DNA from: Candidatus Bipolaricaulota bacterium
Lineage (GTDB): Bacteria > Bipolaricaulota > Bipolaricaulia > UBA7950 > UBA9294
DNA length: 8,153 nt
Direction: 5' to 3'
NCBI GenBank assembly: GCA_020350845.1
Contig: CP070725.1
Coordinates: forward strand, 623,616 to 631,768
Within the stretch, counting starts at the first letter, position 1. Every line of letters starts with the position of its first letter. Below are positions 5,538 through 8,153 of the stretch, one piece after another. A program made the position numbers and the translations under genes. Below the pieces are notes generated by a model, which searched no databases, was not told the origin of the DNA, and worked only from the letters and a program-made list of their open reading frames with translations.

Positions 5538-8135
5538 ATGAGAACGAACCGTGAGGGCGCAGTGCTGGGAATCCGTCTCCTAGGTCGGTTCGAGGTCCTC
5601 CGTGAGGGGACTCCGATCCCTGATGGGGCGTGGGGGCGTCGCAAGACGGAGACGCTGCTGAAGGTGCTGCTCACCGAGCCGGGACGGGTCTTCTCACAGG
5701 ATCGACTCCTGGACCTGCTGTTCGCCGGAGAGGATCCGGAGCGAGCGCGGAGCAACCTGTTTGGCAGGATCAGTCAGCTTCGCCGTGCGTTAGAGCCGGG
5801 GCTGAAGCGAGGAGTGAACTCGTCGTACATCCGTCGCGAAGGTCAGGGCTACTTCTTCGATCTGTCGAGTGCGTGCTGGATCGACACGGTGGAGTTTGTG
5901 CGGCTGATCGAGGAGGGGGAGAAGCATCTGCGTGAGGGACGGAACGCGGAGTCGACGGAGGCGCTGGAGGGAGCGGTGGCGCTCTACCGAGGGACGTTCC
6001 TGGAAGCGGATCCGTACGAGGAGTGGACGCTGGAGGCGCGTGAGGGGTGGCAGGAGCGGTACATCACGGCGCTGACGAAGCTGGCGGAAGCGTATGCGAA
6101 CGCGGGGGACCGACACCGGGCGGTGATGGCGTGCCGCACGGCGTTTGACCTGCGACCGTCGCGGGAGTCGGTGCTGCAGCAGTTGATGAGGTACCACCAT
6201 GCGGCGGGGGAGCGGTCGGAAGCGCTGCGGGTGTACGAGCGTGGAGTGGAAGCGCTGAAGAGGGATCTGGATGTGGAGCCGTCTTCGGAGACGGAGGCGC
6301 TTCGGAAGACGGTGATGGAAAAGGCGGGACCGGTCGAGGAGATGGTCCGTGATCGGAAGCGGATTGCGGTCTTGCCGCTGGTGAATCTGAGTCCTGATCC
6401 TGAGGACGAGTACTTCGCGGACGGGATGACGGAGGAGCTGATCTACTCGCTGTCGAAGGTGAGAGATCTGAAGGTGATCGCGCAGACGTCATCGCTGTCG
6501 TACAAGGCGACGAAGAAGACGGTGGGGCAGATTGGTCGGGAGCTGAGCATCGGGAGTCTGATTGAGGGGAGTGTGAGGAAGGCGGGGGAGCAGCTGAGGA
6601 TCACGATCCAGCTGGTGGATGTGGGGAGCGAGGAGCATCTGTGGGCGGAGGCGTACGACCGGGAGTTTCGGGATGTGTTTGCGATCCAGAGTGAGATTGC
6701 GAAGGAGGTGGCTGGGGCGCTGAGGGCAGCGCTGTTGGATGAGGAAGTGGAGCGATTGGAGGAAGAGCCGACGGCCAATCTCGAAGCGTACACCCTCTAT
6801 CTCAAGGGTCGGCACTTCCTTGAGATTGTCACAGAGCATCCTAGAGACCTGACGTTTGACGACGAGCTGGGTGCCGAATCCCTCGAGAGGGCGATCGAGT
6901 ACTTCAGGGCGGCTCTCGAAGCGGATCCGGGCTTCGCGCTGGCCTCGTCAGGACTTGCAGATGCGAAGTGCTTGCTCTGGTTCTACAGCGATGTCCCGGA
7001 CGTTTTCCTGGCTGAGGCGGGGGAAGCGGCACGGCAGGCCGTGCTGATGGCACCACGGATTGGAGAAGGATACGCCTCGCAGGGGCTTGTCGCCTGGATT
7101 GGTTCGAAGGACCATGGCAGTGCGGAACGCCTCTTCCGCCAAGCGATCGAGCGATCACCGAGGAACCCCATGCACCACCGCTGGCTGGCACGGGTCCTCA
7201 GCCAGCTCGACCGGCGAGGCGAGGCCCTCCTGGAGATCCTGAGAGCCCGTGAGATCGACCCCCTCTCGTCGACGGCATCTCTTGAGATCGCGGATCTGCA
7301 GACGGATGCCGGGCAACGAGAGGATGCACTCCTGAGTGCACAAGAAGTCCTTGAGCTGGCTCCAGGGGACACCGTCGCACGTCTGCGTTTTGCCCAGCTG
7401 AAGGCGCTCGTCTGGGATTGGGAGGGTGCGGAAACGGAGTGCCTCAAGGCGATTGAGAACGATCCTCTGGAACCCACCTCCCGTTTCCTCTACGCGGACA
7501 TCCTGGTGACACTGGGCCGTTTCGCAGAGGCTGAGAAGACGCTAGAGAGGGGACTCGAGCTTTCGGGCGAGCCGCCGTCTCTGGCAATGCTAGAGAACGC
7601 TGCGGCAGTCTACTGCCACATGGGCAAACCGCAGCTCGCCTTGGACATCTTCGAGCGTTCCGCTGCTGAGAAGCCACGCTGGCGCTTTGCGTACTGGTGG
7701 CTTGCTTGCTGCCAGTGGATGCTGGGGAACCACGAGGCGGCCCTCGGCAACCTGAGGAAGTGCGAGGAGACGTCCTTTGGTCCGTATCGACTGAGCCGGA
7801 ATGAGATCGCTGTGGGAGTCCTGTTCATCCGCGGGGCGGTCCTTGCCGACATGGGGGAATCTGCCAAGGCACGAGCAGCCATCGAGGAGATGAAGAGATA
7901 CCCGCGAGGGACGGCCCGCCAAGCGCTCGGTATCGCTTTGGTCCACTTCCACCTCGGGGAACTCGACGAGGGTTTCATGTGGATGCATCGAGCCATCGAA
8001 GACCGCTGCCCCAATCTGCTGTTCATCCGTTGCTGTGGGCTGCCTCGTGAAGCGACTGAGGATCCCCGCTTCTCGGAGATCCTGAGGTCCATTGGCTTGC
8101 CTGCAGAGGGAGATCTCTCCGACTACCTCTCCTAG
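5538..8135 (+). CDS. BTAD/SARP-type transcriptional regulator with TolB-like domain and TPRs
   Basis: The product is 865 residues from ATG 5538. GTG 5562 is a serious alternative (857 residues): GAGGG lies four bases before it, and the protein would then begin MLGIRLLGRFEV, the usual family N-terminus. Domains, numbered from 5538: an OmpR/SARP winged helix (about 10-108, with GRRKTETLLKVLL and NLFGRISQLRRAL); a BTAD helical domain (about 112-258, ending DLDVEPSSET); a TolB-like N-terminal domain (about 275-400, with IAVLPLVNLSPDPEDEYFADG and LIEGSVRKAGEQLRITIQL); and about seven TPR-like helical pairs (about 413-850). No transmembrane helix lies between the DNA-binding and TolB-like parts, unlike CadC-type relatives, and no Walker A motif is seen, unlike large NB-ARC-containing SARPs. 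It is therefore probably a cytoplasmic one-component regulator that senses a protein or ligand through its TPR/TolB-like half. It is divergent from the LRR gene, a likely but unproven target. Bases up to about 6770 are strongly G-skewed and the TPR part is not. Confidence 0.9.
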   Translation: MRTNREGAVLGIRLLGRFEVLREGTPIPDGAWGRRKTETLLKVLLTEPGRVFSQDRLLDLLFAGEDPERARSNLFGRISQLRRALEPGLKRGVNSSYIRREGQGYFFDLSSACWIDTVEFVRLIEEGEKHLREGRNAESTEALEGAVALYRGTFLEADPYEEWTLEAREGWQERYITALTKLAEAYANAGDRHRAVMACRTAFDLRPSRESVLQQLMRYHHAAGERSEALRVYERGVEALKRDLDVEPSSETEALRKTVMEKAGPVEEMVRDRKRIAVLPLVNLSPDPEDEYFADGMTEELIYSLSKVRDLKVIAQTSSLSYKATKKTVGQIGRELSIGSLIEGSVRKAGEQLRITIQLVDVGSEEHLWAEAYDREFRDVFAIQSEIAKEVAGALRAALLDEEVERLEEEPTANLEAYTLYLKGRHFLEIVTEHPRDLTFDDELGAESLERAIEYFRAALEADPGFALASSGLADAKCLLWFYSDVPDVFLAEAGEAARQAVLMAPRIGEGYASQGLVAWIGSKDHGSAERLFRQAIERSPRNPMHHRWLARVLSQLDRRGEALLEILRAREIDPLSSTASLEIADLQTDAGQREDALLSAQEVLELAPGDTVARLRFAQLKALVWDWEGAETECLKAIENDPLEPTSRFLYADILVTLGRFAEAEKTLERGLELSGEPPSLAMLENAAAVYCHMGKPQLALDIFERSAAEKPRWRFAYWWLACCQWMLGNHEAALGNLRKCEETSFGPYRLSRNEIAVGVLFIRGAVLADMGESAKARAAIEEMKRYPRGTARQALGIALVHFHLGELDEGFMWMHRAIEDRCPNLLFIRCCGLPREATEDPRFSEILRSIGLPAEGDLSDYLS

Positions 8136-8153
8136 GCCCTGCCGAGTCGCCTC

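Noticed and set aside
5419..5541. Small + strand ORF of 40 residues with GGAGGGG six bases upstream, whose TGA overlaps the regulator ATG (ATGA)
   Set aside because: The SD and overlap are attractive for a coupled leader peptide, but its third-codon GC is only about half, unlike neighbouring genes. The best promoter (5446-5473) lies inside it, and the peptide resembles nothing I know. Ribosome profiling or conservation of the frame would be needed to revive it.

Overview
The window is high-GC bacterial DNA with five protein genes, one of them cut by the left edge. Three features suggest a diderm or otherwise complex-envelope bacterium: strong Shine-Dalgarno (SD) sites, a lipobox lipoprotein, and Sec signal peptides on several large secreted proteins. 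The phylum cannot be fixed from sequence reading alone. Secreted PKD-like and internalin-like leucine-rich repeat (LRR) proteins beside a BTAD/TolB-like/TPR regulator recall poorly cultured environmental lineages such as Bipolaricaulota, Acidobacteriota or Planctomycetota, but this is a low-confidence guess. No mobile element, CRISPR array, tRNA or rRNA was seen.

Left half (1-3620, + strand) is a likely envelope operon. It starts with the C-terminal part of a large Cys-rich protein: a partial PKD-like repeat, a Pro/Glu/Cys linker, then three more PKD-like repeats. After 114 bp comes a secreted 451-residue protein with an aromatic beta-rich N-terminal half, a concanavalin-A-like (DUF1080-type) domain and a hydrophobic tail. 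Thirteen bases later is a 244-residue lipoprotein. A perfect 11-bp GC-rich hairpin closes the block.

Middle (3624-5171, - strand) is a secreted protein of 18 back-to-back 22-residue LRRs of the internalin/SDS22 type. It converges on the operon across the shared hairpin. Its DNA carries near-identical internal duplications in exact multiples of 66 nt, so the array has been reshaped recently.

Right (5172-8153) holds a 366-bp divergent spacer and an 865-residue cytoplasmic one-component regulator: winged helix, BTAD, TolB-like domain and TPRs. The spacer contains a good sigma-70-like promoter and a possible heptamer direct-repeat operator. The regulator's first half after the winged helix is strongly G-skewed. 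The skew stops abruptly at the TolB-like/TPR junction, suggesting a mosaic gene.

Taken together, the secreted products look like surface, adhesion or carbohydrate-contact components. The regulator is placed head to head with the LRR gene and may control it. That functional link is inference from position only.
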